This document shows, one piece after another, positions 11,696-23,557 of a stretch of 64,000 nucleotides of DNA (its first letter is position 1; every line of letters begins with the position of its first letter). Below the pieces are notes generated by a model. That model was not told the DNA's origin. It saw only the letters and a list, made by a program, of their open reading frames with translations, and ran no database searches. The position numbers and the translations under genes were made by a program. Source of the stretch: Novimethylophilus kurashikiensis (lineage in GTDB: Bacteria > Pseudomonadota > Gammaproteobacteria > Burkholderiales > Methylophilaceae); contig NZ_BDOQ01000003.1 in assembly GCF_003112435.1 (NCBI RefSeq), positions 620,001 to 684,000 on the forward strand, given 5' to 3'.

Positions 11696-13051
11696 ATGGA
11701 AAACTTCTGGTTTGCCTGCCTAGGACGATTCGAGCGCGAACTGTCATCCATGCAGTTTAATACGCTAATCAAACCCCTCAAGCTCGACGATTCTGACGAA
11801 TGCTTGCGCATAGTCGCGCCCAATCGTTTCGTTATGCAATCCATCAAGGATAAATTCCTAGATCGAATTCATCAATTGGGACAGGATTTTTTTTCTCGTC
11901 CGATATCTGTGGAATTGGTGCTGAGTGATGATGCAGCTGATCAAGAACTGCCGCCTGTAATCGCGGCTCCTCCAGCACCAGAGCCTGTCGCGAGCCAATC
12001 AAAAAAAGTAAAGCCTGGTAGTAAAACCGATACTAGTGGATTGAATCCCTCGCTCACATTTAGCAACTTCGTTACCGGGAAGGCTAATCAACTCGCCCGT
12101 GCTGCTGCCTTGCAAGTGGCAGAGAACCCAGGTGGGGCTTACAATCCTTTGTTTGTCTATGGCGGGGTCGGGTTAGGTAAAACCCATATGATTCAAGCCA
12201 TTGGAAACCACTTGCGTTCTCAACGTCCGGATGCTCGTATCAGCTATCTCCATGCAGAAAAATATGTTTCGGACGTAGTAAAAGCCTATCAACATAAGGC
12301 TTTTGATGAATTTAAAAAGCGTTACCACTCCCTAGATCTCTTATTAATCGACGATATCCAGTTCTTTGCTGGAAAGGGGCGTACTCAAGAGGAGTTCTTT
12401 TACGCATTCGAATCGCTCATCGGCGCCAATAAGCAAATCGTCATTACCTGCGATACCCTACCTAAGGAGATCAGCGGTATTGAAGATCGATTGAAAACTC
12501 GTTTCAGCTGGGGTTTGACGGTTGTCGTTGAGCCGCCTGAACTGGAGATGCGGGTTGCCATTCTGATCGAGAAAGCCAATGCAGCAAAGATTCGACTCGA
12601 AGAGGATGTAGCATTTCTAATCGCCAAACATATCCGTTCTAGTGTGCGAGATCTGGAAGGTGCACTCAATCGAGTGATCGCAATGGCCAACTTTACCGGC
12701 AAATCGATCGATACCAATCTGGTAAAAGATGCTTTGAAGGACATTATTGGCCGTGTGCAATCGATTACTATCGAGAGCATTCAGAAAACCGTAGCAGATT
12801 ATTACAAGATCAAGGTTGCGGAAATGTATTCTCAGAAACGCTCTCGGAATATTGCACGCCCACGCCAGATAGCCATGGCGCTAGCTCGTGATTTAACCAA
12901 CAGCAGCTTTCCGGAAATTGGCGAAGCTTTTGGCGGGCGTGACCATACGACAGTCATGCATGCTTGTAAAAAAATTGACAGTCTGAAAAGCGCTGAACCC
13001 ACCCTGGTGAAGGAATACAACCTGTTACTCCAAGTGTTAAGAGGTGACTAA
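11696..13051 (+). CDS. dnaA: Chromosomal replication initiator DnaA
   Basis: AAA+ initiator that binds DnaA boxes and opens oriC. The 451-residue protein has an N-terminal oligomerisation domain (about 1-80) and a linker rich in Pro/Ala (about 85-110). The AAA+ core has Walker A GGVGLGKT (156-163) and Walker B LLLIDDIQF. The C-terminal DNA-binding domain contains GGRDHTTVMHACKK, which reads the box. The plus orientation, away from the minus-strand genes to its left, fits replication starting close by. Confidence 0.98.
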   Translation: MENFWFACLGRFERELSSMQFNTLIKPLKLDDSDECLRIVAPNRFVMQSIKDKFLDRIHQLGQDFFSRPISVELVLSDDAADQELPPVIAAPPAPEPVASQSKKVKPGSKTDTSGLNPSLTFSNFVTGKANQLARAAALQVAENPGGAYNPLFVYGGVGLGKTHMIQAIGNHLRSQRPDARISYLHAEKYVSDVVKAYQHKAFDEFKKRYHSLDLLLIDDIQFFAGKGRTQEEFFYAFESLIGANKQIVITCDTLPKEISGIEDRLKTRFSWGLTVVVEPPELEMRVAILIEKANAAKIRLEEDVAFLIAKHIRSSVRDLEGALNRVIAMANFTGKSIDTNLVKDALKDIIGRVQSITIESIQKTVADYYKIKVAEMYSQKRSRNIARPRQIAMALARDLTNSSFPEIGEAFGGRDHTTVMHACKKIDSLKSAEPTLVKEYNLLLQVLRGD

Positions 13052-13249
13052 TAACCCTTGCATAGTTTTGTGTACACATTGTGGATAACTTACATTTTCT
13101 GTTATTAGAAATTTTTGTCCATAATCTATCCACAGATTATCTAGAGTTTTCTCACCGAGTTTAAGTTTAGTTAATTTATTGTTTTTATTATAAAAATAGA
13201 CTTATCTACAGATTTCCTGTCGCTTTATTAGCTTTTATCAGGTGTATAT
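13052..13249. other. Probable chromosomal replication origin (oriC), dnaA-dnaN gap
   Basis: This 198-base gap has an exact DnaA box (reverse strand, 13080-13088), CTATCCACA (13126-13134, one mismatch) and TTATCTACA (13202-13210, one mismatch). Between the last two lies a strongly AT-rich stretch (about 13150-13200) suited to unwinding. Together with the exact box at 11620, the switch of gene direction at dnaA, and parS/parAB nearby, this supports oriC. The exact limits, and whether the upstream box belongs to it, cannot be told by eye. Confidence 0.8.
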
Positions 13250-16787
<3,538 letters not shown>

Positions 16788-16858
16788 TCTTGTAGGATCT
16801 CATCAGATTCTAGATTTTTCCAAAATTTTAGATTTCTGGAATTGACCAGAAGATGAAC

Positions 16859-16890
16859 AAAAAGGCCCAGACAGGGCCTTTTTGTTTTTT
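16859..16890 (+). terminator. Rho-independent terminator after gyrB
   Basis: A perfect 10-bp stem (AAAAAGGCCC / GGGCCTTTTT) with a five-base loop is followed by TGTTTTTT. It ends the dnaA-dnaN-gyrB direction of transcription. Confidence 0.9.
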
Positions 16891-17202
16891 AACTTTAGTG
16901 AAAAACGGATTGTCAGAGTGTCGGCCGTAGCAGCCGTTTAAGTGCTGCTCCTACGATGTCAGCTTTGTGAAAGACACTTGACGATGGGGACTAAGGTCTG
17001 ATGAGTGTCCGCTTCTTCGACGGCGAACTCTCACTTTCGACCCAAGCAGTCAACTTAAATTACCACGTCGAAAGTCTGCTCTTTAATCAATAGCAGTAGA
17101 TCAGCTAATTTCTATCTCCAGCTTTACTCATCACTATCATAAAAAACATAAGCTGGATTTTCCCAGCAGTAATTGGCCAACAACAGTAAGTTCTAAGTGT
17201 AA
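16891..17202. other. Non-coding gap between gyrB and the accessory block
   Basis: No convincing gene lies here. It holds an imperfect palindrome at 16925-16955 (CCGTAGCAGC facing GCTGCTCCTACG), which resembles scattered intergenic REP-like elements. A stretch around 17005-17055 (CTTTCGACCCAAGCAGTC) looks like a type of intergenic repeat seen in many proteobacteria. Both are single copies in this window, so I cannot prove repetition. The gap marks the left edge of the GC-richer accessory block. Confidence 0.4.
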
Positions 17203-17238
17203 AAAAGTGCTGGCTCGAATGATGAAACCAGCACTTTT
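17203..17238. terminator. Bidirectional terminator at the end of the encapsulin operon
   Basis: An 11-bp perfect stem AAAAGTGCTGG / CCAGCACTTTT has A and T tracts on opposite sides, so it can act on both strands. On the minus strand it lies 38 bases after the cysteine desulfurase stop and would end that operon. Confidence 0.85.
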
Positions 17239-17275
17239 ATTACCCAATTTTACTCGTCTAAATTTGATCCAAATC

Positions 17276-18745
17276 TTATTTGGGGCGAACTGGCCGTGCG
17301 CTACGCAGCATATTTAGCGTATCCGACAACAGATCAACTTCCCCGCAAGTGTTGTAGAACGCCAGCGATGGCCGCACTGTCGCTTCAAGGCCGAAACGGC
17401 GCAAGATAGGCTGTGCGCAGTGATGGCCAGAGCGGACGGCGATGCCTTCATGGTTGAGTGCTTTGCCGACTTCTTCGGTCGAATATCCGTCTAGCACGAA
17501 CGACAACACACTGGCCTTATGCGCGGCAGTGCCGACCAACCGCAGTCCAGGAATTTCACGGATTTGCCTGGTGGCGTATTCCAGCAGGTAGTGCTCGTAA
17601 GCAGCGATATTGTCGAGCCCCAGTCGAGTCACGTAGTCCAGCGCAGCCCCAAGCCCGACGGCATCGGCAATATTGCCCGTGCCGGCCTCGAACTTGTTGG
17701 GTGCAGCCTGGTAGCGGATACGCTCGAACTTCACGTCCTCGATCATATTGCCGCCGCCCTGCCAGGGCTGCGTGGCGTTGAGCAATGCCTCCTTGCCATA
17801 CACCACGCCGATGCCGGTGGGTCCGAACACCTTGTGGCCCGAAAACACGAACCAGTCTGCATCCAGCTCCTGTAAATCCACCTTCATGTGCGACACCGAT
17901 TGCGCTCCGTCCACCAGCACCTTGGCGCCTACGGCATGGGCCATGGCGCTAATCTGCTGGGCCGGGGTCACCGTGCCCACTGCGTTGGAAACCTGCGTGA
18001 AAGCCACCAGCCGGGTTTTCGGCCCGAGCAGCTTCGCGTATTCGTCCAGCAGGATCTGGCCGTCGTCGTCCACCGGGATCACCTTGAGCACGGCGCCTTT
18101 TTCATCAGCCAGATGCTTCCACGGCACGATGTTGGCGTGATGTTCCAGATGGCTCACGATGATTTCGTCACCCGCGCCGATGTTTTGCAGCCCCCAGCTC
18201 TGCGCCACCAGATTGATCGCCTCGGTGGCACCGCGTACGAAGACGATCTCGTTGCTGGAAGCCGCATTGAGGAACGCCCGCACCTTCTCGCGGGCTTCTT
18301 CGTAGGCATCGGTCGCCCGGGCAGCCAGTTCGTGCGCGGCGCGGTGGATGTTGGAGTTTTCGTGCTGGTAGAAATACGAAATCCGGTCGATCACCGCTTG
18401 CGGTTTTTGCGTGGTGGCGGCGTTATCGAACCAGACCAGCGGACGGCCGTTCACGCGTTCCTGCAAAATCGGAAAATCGCGCCGCACCAGGTCTACGTCG
18501 AACGGCACTTTCGGCAACACCCCCGGCAATTGCGGCGACGCGCCATTGGCGCTTGGAACATTCAAGCCGGAGGAGCCGGAAGGCACATAGTCCAGGAAAT
18601 AATAGCCCGGCGTCGCCGGCACTGAACTTGTCCCCGCTCCCGCCGCCGAGGCGCGAAACAAACGGTTGGCATGTGCCTGCAACGCGGCCTCTTCCGGCAG
18701 GCCGAGCGCGGCCAGGTCGGGATAGGCTGGGTTACTTGTACTCAT
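17276..18745 (-). CDS. Cysteine desulfurase, encapsulin cargo type (SufS-like with N-terminal extension)
   Basis: PLP enzyme that takes sulfur from L-cysteine as an enzyme persulfide. The catalytic part (about 82-489) is a normal SufS/CsdA-type domain: PLP lysine Lys305 in FSGHKVFGP and catalytic Cys443 in RSGHHCAQP. In front is an extra region of about 80 residues, rich in Ala/Gly/Pro/Ser, with PGYYFLDYVPSG. Such low-complexity N-terminal extensions are known to direct desulfurases into family 2A encapsulins. The ATG at 18745 overlaps the shell gene by 14 bases, so the two are translationally linked. A longer open frame to 18919 is only overlap with the shell gene. Confidence 0.93.
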   Translation of the reverse strand: MSTSNPAYPDLAALGLPEEAALQAHANRLFRASAAGAGTSSVPATPGYYFLDYVPSGSSGLNVPSANGASPQLPGVLPKVPFDVDLVRRDFPILQERVNGRPLVWFDNAATTQKPQAVIDRISYFYQHENSNIHRAAHELAARATDAYEEAREKVRAFLNAASSNEIVFVRGATEAINLVAQSWGLQNIGAGDEIIVSHLEHHANIVPWKHLADEKGAVLKVIPVDDDGQILLDEYAKLLGPKTRLVAFTQVSNAVGTVTPAQQISAMAHAVGAKVLVDGAQSVSHMKVDLQELDADWFVFSGHKVFGPTGIGVVYGKEALLNATQPWQGGGNMIEDVKFERIRYQAAPNKFEAGTGNIADAVGLGAALDYVTRLGLDNIAAYEHYLLEYATRQIREIPGLRLVGTAAHKASVLSFVLDGYSTEEVGKALNHEGIAVRSGHHCAQPILRRFGLEATVRPSLAFYNTCGEVDLLSDTLNMLRSARPVRPK

Positions 18746-19649
18746 GGTACTTGTCCACCACCACGTCATCCAGCACTGCAATCGCGTCGTCGGTAAGCAC
18801 GGCAAGCGAGCAATACAGCGAGACGAGATAAGAAGCGATGGCCTTGTGGTTGATGCCCATGAAGCGTACCGAGAGCCCGGGGCTTTGTTCGCCCTGCAAG
18901 CCTGGCTGGAACAGGCCAACTACGCCCTGGCGCGATTCGCCGGTGCGCAACAGGATGATATTGGACTTGTTGCCCTTGACCGGTATCTTGTCCGAAGGAA
19001 TCAACGGCACGCCGCGCCAGGTGATGAACTGCGAACCGAAGAGCGAAACCGTCGGGGGCGGCACGCCGCGGCGAGTGCATTCGCGGCCGAAAGCGGCGAT
19101 GGTGCGCGGATGGGCAAGGAAGAAGCCGGGTTCTTTCCATACCTTGGTCAACAACTCGTCCAGGTCGTCCGGGGTCGGCGCGCCGGTGCGGGTGCTAATG
19201 CGCTGTTCCTTGGCGACGTTGTTGAGCAGCCCGTATTCCTTGTTGTTGATGAGTTCGCTTTCCTGGCGCTCTTTCACCGTTTCGATGATGAGGCGCAGCT
19301 GCTCACCGGTCTGGTCGAACGGGCTGCTGTAAAGGTCGGCCACGCGGCTATGCACATCGAGCACGGTATTGACCGCAGACAGCATGTACTCACGGCCCCA
19401 TTCCTCGTAATCGACATAAGTAGCCGGCAACTCGCGCTCGTCGCGTTGCGAGCAATCGACGGTGACCTGGGACGCATCCTTCACCTTGTTGACGCGGTAG
19501 ATACCAGCTTCCACCGGTACCCACTGCAACAACTGAGGCAGCCAGCGCGGCGTGATGGTGCCCATCATTGGGCGGGTTTTGGTGGCGTTTGCCAGGGTAC
19601 GTGCGGCGACGTCGCCTAACGCGGTTTGAGCTTCGTGAATATCTGCCAT
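18732..19649 (-). CDS. Family 2A encapsulin shell protein (SrpI-like)
   Basis: HK97-fold capsid-like protein of 305 residues that self-assembles into a protein nanocompartment. The sequence is recognisable as the SrpI group, with an N-terminal arm (MADIHEAQTALGDVAARTLA) and TRPMMGTITPRWLPQLLQWV, then ending VVVDKYHEYK. I see no cyclic-nucleotide-binding insertion, which separates it from family 2B. Family 2A shells enclose cysteine desulfurase and have been shown to hold elemental sulfur. The cargo gene overlaps directly downstream; serine O-acetyltransferase lies upstream, giving a complete cysteine-to-sulfur unit. Confidence 0.93.
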   Translation of the reverse strand: MADIHEAQTALGDVAARTLANATKTRPMMGTITPRWLPQLLQWVPVEAGIYRVNKVKDASQVTVDCSQRDERELPATYVDYEEWGREYMLSAVNTVLDVHSRVADLYSSPFDQTGEQLRLIIETVKERQESELINNKEYGLLNNVAKEQRISTRTGAPTPDDLDELLTKVWKEPGFFLAHPRTIAAFGRECTRRGVPPPTVSLFGSQFITWRGVPLIPSDKIPVKGNKSNIILLRTGESRQGVVGLFQPGLQGEQSPGLSVRFMGINHKAIASYLVSLYCSLAVLTDDAIAVLDDVVVDKYHEYK

Positions 19650-19786
19650 GACACTTCCTTTGGGTTCTGCTCCCCTCCAGTGGCCTGGTCAGATTGCGGA
19701 CTTCTTATTAAGTACGCCTCCGGATGTGCCGGTCGGCGGTATTGCCTAGGCTAGCGAATCACTTGCGAGCCTTGCTAATCGCTAGT

Positions 19787-20710
19787 TTAGCTGTGCGGGT
19801 TCTGCACGATATGGCTATCCGGAGGAATGCTGTGCGTCAGCCACACATTGCCGCCGATAGTCGAACCGCGGCCGATGGTAATACGGCCCAGAATCGTCGC
19901 CCCGGCATAAACCACGACATCGTCTTCGACAATGGGATGGCGCAAGTTGCCTTTGACCAGTGTGCCACTTTCCTCCTTTGGAAACCGTTTAGCGCCTAGC
20001 GTCACCGCCTGATAAAGCCGCACATGCTTGCCGATGACGGCAGTTTCACCGATGACGACGCCCGTGCCGTGGTCGATGAAAAAACTTTCGCCGATTTCGG
20101 CGCCTGGATGAATGTCGATCCCGGTCTCGGAATGGGCAATCTCGGCGATGATGCGCGCCGTCAGCGGCACGCCGAGGCAATGCAGGACATGGGCGATGCG
20201 GTGGTGAATGACGGCGGTAATGCCTGGATAGCACACCAGTACTTCATCGATACTGCGTGCCGCAGGATCGCCTTCGTAGGCAGCCAGCACGTCGGAATCC
20301 AGCAAGCTGCGAATCTGGGGTAGCTCTGCAGCAAATGCCCTCACCAATGTCCGAGCCTGAATATCTGCATCCGCTTGTTCGCCGGCAAACTTAAGTTCGC
20401 GCCGCACCTGATCTGTGAGGTCGCGCAACGCCGTATCCAGGGTGTGACCGACGAAATAGTCGATGCCTTCCTCTGTCAGGCCGGCCGGACCCAGCCGATT
20501 GGGGAACAACGCAGCGGCGAGAGCGTCCACGACGGTAGCCAGCACCTTGCGAGAGGGCAGCTTGGGTGGACGTCCGAGGCGATTGCGATGCTCAAGAGAG
20601 GCATCGCGAATGTCGCGCAGTTGACTCACGATATGGCCGATCTCCTGCGCAACGTCGATCGACATTGCGCCAATTGTCGGATTCTTCAAAACTTTGTTCT
20701 TGCCGCTCAT
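19787..20710 (-). CDS. epsC: Serine O-acetyltransferase EpsC
   Basis: Makes O-acetylserine from serine and acetyl-CoA, the carbon precursor of cysteine. The 307-residue protein has a helical N-terminal part and a left-handed beta-helix C-terminus with hexapeptide repeats (GIDIHPGAEIGESFFIDHGTGVVIG, then VRLYQAVTLGAKRFPKEESG and TIGGNVWLTHSIPP). This long form is the EpsC/SATase type often linked to family 2A encapsulins. It ends 137 bases before the shell gene on the same strand. Its product would feed cysteine to the encapsulated desulfurase. Confidence 0.93.
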   Translation of the reverse strand: MSGKNKVLKNPTIGAMSIDVAQEIGHIVSQLRDIRDASLEHRNRLGRPPKLPSRKVLATVVDALAAALFPNRLGPAGLTEEGIDYFVGHTLDTALRDLTDQVRRELKFAGEQADADIQARTLVRAFAAELPQIRSLLDSDVLAAYEGDPAARSIDEVLVCYPGITAVIHHRIAHVLHCLGVPLTARIIAEIAHSETGIDIHPGAEIGESFFIDHGTGVVIGETAVIGKHVRLYQAVTLGAKRFPKEESGTLVKGNLRHPIVEDDVVVYAGATILGRITIGRGSTIGGNVWLTHSIPPDSHIVQNPHS

Positions 20711-20738
20711 GGCTATTCGCTCGTATTCAATACCGTCG

Positions 20739-20924
20739 TTATTGTTGGAAACGGAATTTTTCCTTGCGTTCGATCTGTGTCACCTTGCCTTCGTGCACGG
20801 TGAGTTCGATCGAGCCGAAGCGCAGCCCCAGCAAAGCTTTCTTGATCTCAGGTAATAGTTGCTCGGCGTAGGCGGGGCCGATTTCGTTGGTATGCGCCAG
20901 ATGTTGGCGTACGGTATTCGTCAT
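20739..20924 (-). CDS. YezD family small protein (DUF2292)
   Basis: A 61-residue protein with the core IKKALLGLRFGSIELTVHEGKVTQIERKEKFRF, which I recognise as the YezD/DUF2292 family. Members are small, found near sulfate uptake or cysteine genes, and have no established activity. It is the first gene of the encapsulin operon, 28 bases before epsC. The position supports a role in sulfur metabolism, but the function is unknown. Confidence 0.85.
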   Translation of the reverse strand: MTNTVRQHLAHTNEIGPAYAEQLLPEIKKALLGLRFGSIELTVHEGKVTQIERKEKFRFQQ

Positions 20925-21027
20925 GGTTTCCCTAACCTCATTAATGGCAACGAGGGTACTATAAGTCGGGATAAAAATAATTGAAAAGAATGTTTTTAAA
21001 TAATTTTATTCCAATAAGTTATAAAAT

Positions 21028-21059
21028 GGAAAAAATAAGGCCAGTCGTGCGACTGGCCT
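21028..21059 (-). terminator. Terminator at the end of the nine-gene operon
   Basis: A perfect 10-bp stem AGGCCAGTCG / CGACTGGCCT (21038-21059) is followed on the minus strand by an A/T tract reading TATTTTTTCC. It lies about 130 bases after the stop of the GlcG/HbpS-like gene. The remaining gap to 20925 is AT-rich and should hold the promoter of the yezD-epsC-encapsulin operon; I found no sigma-54 motif in it. Confidence 0.85.
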
Positions 21060-21190
21060 CGAAAACACAACTATCAGAATATGGGTCTTATTCTTTACCG
21101 CTAGCGAAGGTTTGGGCTATTGAAGCGGCCAGTAGCCAATGGAAGGCGATCAGCGCGACAATCCAAGACTTCGACCTCTTGCGTCATTGC

Positions 21191-21703
21191 CTAGAACTTG
21201 CCTTGTATCTTGCGCAAGCCGGCCAGAGCGCATTCTTCGTCCGTTTTGCCGCCACCCACGCCAATCGCGCCGATGATCTCGTCGCCCGACTTGATCAACA
21301 CACCGCCAGGGCGCACGTTGAGCTTGGCGTCGGCGGCAATTTGATCGGCAAATGCCTTGTCGTTCTTGGCCCGTTCGCCCAATTGGCTAGTTTCAGTCTT
21401 GAAACTCAACGCCGTCACAGCTTTGTTGGTACTCGATTGCACGCCCCGCTGCGAGGTACCGTCATAAGCCAGTAGTGCTTTAAGGATGCCTGCGGAATCG
21501 ACCACGCTGGCAGCGGTTTTCTGCTCGCCGTTGGCAGCGCAGGTATCGATAGCAACTCGAGCAGCTTCTGCTGCGAGTTCAAGCGAGGGGCCACGAGCTG
21601 CTGGAATTGGAGCAGGCCGAGCATCTGGTAAGGGCGGCGCATCTGCAGCAAAGGCAGGCACAGCCGTCAACATGGCGACCAAGGCGAAAGATATTTTCAG
21701 CAT
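21191..21703 (-). CDS. Secreted GlcG/HbpS-like (DUF336) heme- or cofactor-binding protein
   Basis: A 170-residue periplasmic protein with an N-terminal signal peptide (MLKISFALVAML, cut near AFA-AD) and a Pro-rich linker. The GlcG/HbpS fold is recognised by ELAAEAARVAIDTCAANGEQ, SVVDSAGILKALLAYDGTS and GGVLIKSGDEIIGAIGVGGGKTDEECALAGL. Family members bind heme or act with corrinoid or oxidase systems, but the ligand cannot be read from sequence. I start at the second ATG (21703), six bases after GGAG. It is the last gene of the nine-gene operon. Confidence 0.85.
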   Translation of the reverse strand: MLKISFALVAMLTAVPAFAADAPPLPDARPAPIPAARGPSLELAAEAARVAIDTCAANGEQKTAASVVDSAGILKALLAYDGTSQRGVQSSTNKAVTALSFKTETSQLGERAKNDKAFADQIAADAKLNVRPGGVLIKSGDEIIGAIGVGGGKTDEECALAGLRKIQGKF

Positions 21704-21718
21704 CATCGTCTCCTTCGC

Positions 21719-22414
21719 TTAGTTCGTGGCAAAGCAATAGAACAGTCCCGCGCCGCCGGTGCTCACCAGACTTTCCTGGGCGCAACCCTTGCTGTGGTGA
21801 GCCGAATTCCACGACGTGTTTCCGCCGCCGGTGCGGTCGAAATGGCCGACCTGCGCAGAGCCGGTAGCCGCACTGCTAGTGAAGTTGCCGCAGGTATGGT
21901 CGGCGGCATCGGCAAAGGCCCGGCCATCCAGTTGCGACCCGGTCAGGATGTCGTGCTGGTTGGGCTTGTCGCCGGCGCCCTTGATGGGCTCGCCCTTTTC
22001 GGTGGTCGCCGTGGTGCGGCTCAGGTTGTTGCCGAGACGAGCGGCGTCGAGCGCATCCCCGTGCAGGTCGGCCACATCCTTGGCGACGGTGGCGCCCTTG
22101 GCGTTATACCAGGGGCCGTTGCCGATGCGGTCGCGGGCATTAACGGCGGGCTTGCCGTCGGCGGCTTGCGTGCTCAGGTAGGCATGCCAGGTCTTGTTGC
22201 CGGCGCCCACGGTTTCGGCCAGCTTTTGGCAATGGGCGTCGGCACCCTGCAATCCGCCCAGGTCGGCGCCTTTGCCGAGGCCTTCGCTGGTCACGAAAAA
22301 GCTCAAGGGCTTGGGCGCGTCCTTCTTGGCTTCCTGGGCGGCTGCCGGCGCATCGGCCGCCATCGCGGCGGATGCGCCCAGCAACAGGGAAACGGCAATT
22401 GCGTACTGCTTCAT
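21719..22414 (-). CDS. Secreted lectin-like (endostatin-fold) protein, function unknown
   Basis: A 231-residue secreted protein: signal peptide MKQYAIAVSLLLGASAAMA, a short Ala/Lys/Pro linker, then one domain. Features include FFVTSEGLGKGADLGGL, ADAHCQKLAE, TWHAYLSTQ, RIGNGPWYN and four cysteines (HCQ, TCGN, GCAQ, YCFA) that could form two disulfides. This pattern resembles bacterial DUF1554/endostatin-type C-lectin folds, from memory. The ATG at 22414 follows a clear GGAGAG site; a longer open frame to 22657 is not supported. It may bind a sugar or surface ligand, but no activity is known. Confidence 0.7.
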   Translation of the reverse strand: MKQYAIAVSLLLGASAAMAADAPAAAQEAKKDAPKPLSFFVTSEGLGKGADLGGLQGADAHCQKLAETVGAGNKTWHAYLSTQAADGKPAVNARDRIGNGPWYNAKGATVAKDVADLHGDALDAARLGNNLSRTTATTEKGEPIKGAGDKPNQHDILTGSQLDGRAFADAADHTCGNFTSSAATGSAQVGHFDRTGGGNTSWNSAHHSKGCAQESLVSTGGAGLFYCFATN

Positions 22415-22445
22415 TCTTCTCTCCATGGATGATTGATGGTGTGGA

Positions 22446-23060
22446 TCAAGCTGCTTTGCGCAGCTTGAGGTAAAGACTGCTGCCGGATTGCACGCCGAGA
22501 TCGTTCGCGGCCGTGGGCAGCTTGTCGTTGGGATACCAGAACTGCTTGTGGCACTGCTCGCAAACCTGGTCGATATTGCCGCCGACCTTGACCAGCTCTT
22601 CAGCATTCTTGGCATCGATAGCGACAATGGCCTGCTGCACTGTGTCATGCAGGGCATGGACGTGCTGTACGAAATCGGCGTGTTTGGCTGCGATGCCTTT
22701 CTGGATCTCTTCGGGATTCAATTCCGCCGCGACCGACGAGGTGCTGGCACCTTTGGGGGCCACGCTACGGCCTTCGATCAGCAGCAGGTTGGTCGCTTCC
22801 AGCAAGGTCACCGCATGGCGGCGCACTTTGGCCCATTCCTCGTCACTATGCGGCTGCTTGTCCTCGGTTCCAGCAGCAGTGCTCACGCTGGCGACGGCGT
22901 TCCATACCTCGTCGGCGTTGGGGTCGACGATGGACACCATGATTTCCTGGATGGAAGCTGTGGGCTTGAATACGGATTCAGGTTTGGCCGAGGCTTGCTG
23001 GCCGCAACCCGCTAAAGCCAGCAATGCTGCTGCCAACGTTGAAATGGCAAGAAATTTCAT
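22446..23060 (-). CDS. c-type cytochrome lipoprotein
   Basis: A 204-residue protein with a lipobox (LLALAGC, acylated Cys19), so it should be anchored in a membrane facing the periplasm. A single heme c motif CEQCH lies at residues 166-170 and is followed by KQFWYPND, as in class II (cytochrome c'-like) helical cytochromes. The start follows AAGGAG. Its place between two membrane-protein genes and secreted proteins suggests electron transfer in the periplasm for this operon. The redox partner is not evident. Confidence 0.82.
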   Translation of the reverse strand: MKFLAISTLAAALLALAGCGQQASAKPESVFKPTASIQEIMVSIVDPNADEVWNAVASVSTAAGTEDKQPHSDEEWAKVRRHAVTLLEATNLLLIEGRSVAPKGASTSSVAAELNPEEIQKGIAAKHADFVQHVHALHDTVQQAIVAIDAKNAEELVKVGGNIDQVCEQCHKQFWYPNDKLPTAANDLGVQSGSSLYLKLRKAA

Positions 23061-23068
23061 AAAACTCC

Positions 23069-23545
23069 TTAATTGAGAAAACCGATGACGCGCGCCGCAG
23101 CGCCGACACCGAACCACAACGCGAGCGAAACCACGGCGGTGCCCTTGGCGAGCAGGGGACGCGGTTCATCGGTCCGGGTGGCCCAGCGGAACAGCGTGAG
23201 CTGGACGATCAAGGCAAAGACAATCAGCTCGGCCTTGTACCAGAAGAACGGATTGACGTAGTAAATCAGCGCCGCCGGGATGAAAATGAACAATCCGGAA
23301 ACCGCCAGCAGAGCCAACCCTGACCAAATCAGTTTGTTCGTCGAAGTTGCCAGCCGCGTGATCGGCTGACTGGTCAGCCCCCAGCCCAGCAGGCGCAGGT
23401 TGACCAGTACGATGGACGACAGCAGCAGCACCAATCCGGTGATGTGTCCTAATTGCGCGACCGCGCCGAACAGATGATCCAGCTTGCTGATGGCGTCGCT
23501 GAGCGCGCTATGCTGGATGGCGTCGAATAAGCCTTGTGCAGACAT
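23069..23545 (-). CDS. Membrane protein, DUF6644-like, paralog of the next gene
   Basis: A 158-residue protein with about four membrane helices. Helix 1 carries histidines (LDHLFGAVAQLGHITGLVLLL) and is followed by VNLRLLGWG, matching HLLSLAFSVGLIVFTDLRLVG in the neighbouring gene, so the two are tandem paralogs. Conserved intramembrane histidines would allow heme binding, an inference only. I recall this family as DUF6644. The start follows GGGGAG. It may form a complex with its paralog and the c-type cytochrome. Confidence 0.75.
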   Translation of the reverse strand: MSAQGLFDAIQHSALSDAISKLDHLFGAVAQLGHITGLVLLLSSIVLVNLRLLGWGLTSQPITRLATSTNKLIWSGLALLAVSGLFIFIPAALIYYVNPFFWYKAELIVFALIVQLTLFRWATRTDEPRPLLAKGTAVVSLALWFGVGAAARVIGFLN

Positions 23546-23557
23546 GTGAGTCTCCCC

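Noticed and set aside
17888-18625. Plus-strand open frame of 245 codons opposite the cysteine desulfurase
   Set aside because: Antisense shadow of a confidently identified gene; composition is typical of a reverse reading.
18744-19619. Long plus-strand open frame (291 codons) opposite the encapsulin gene
   Set aside because: It is a mirror frame of a GC-rich real gene, has low-complexity Arg/His-rich content, no ribosome site and no family resemblance.
19751-19785. Inverted repeat CTAGCGA / TCGCTAG between epsC and the encapsulin gene
   Set aside because: Seven-base arms with a 21-base spacer and no T tract; too weak to call a terminator or operator.
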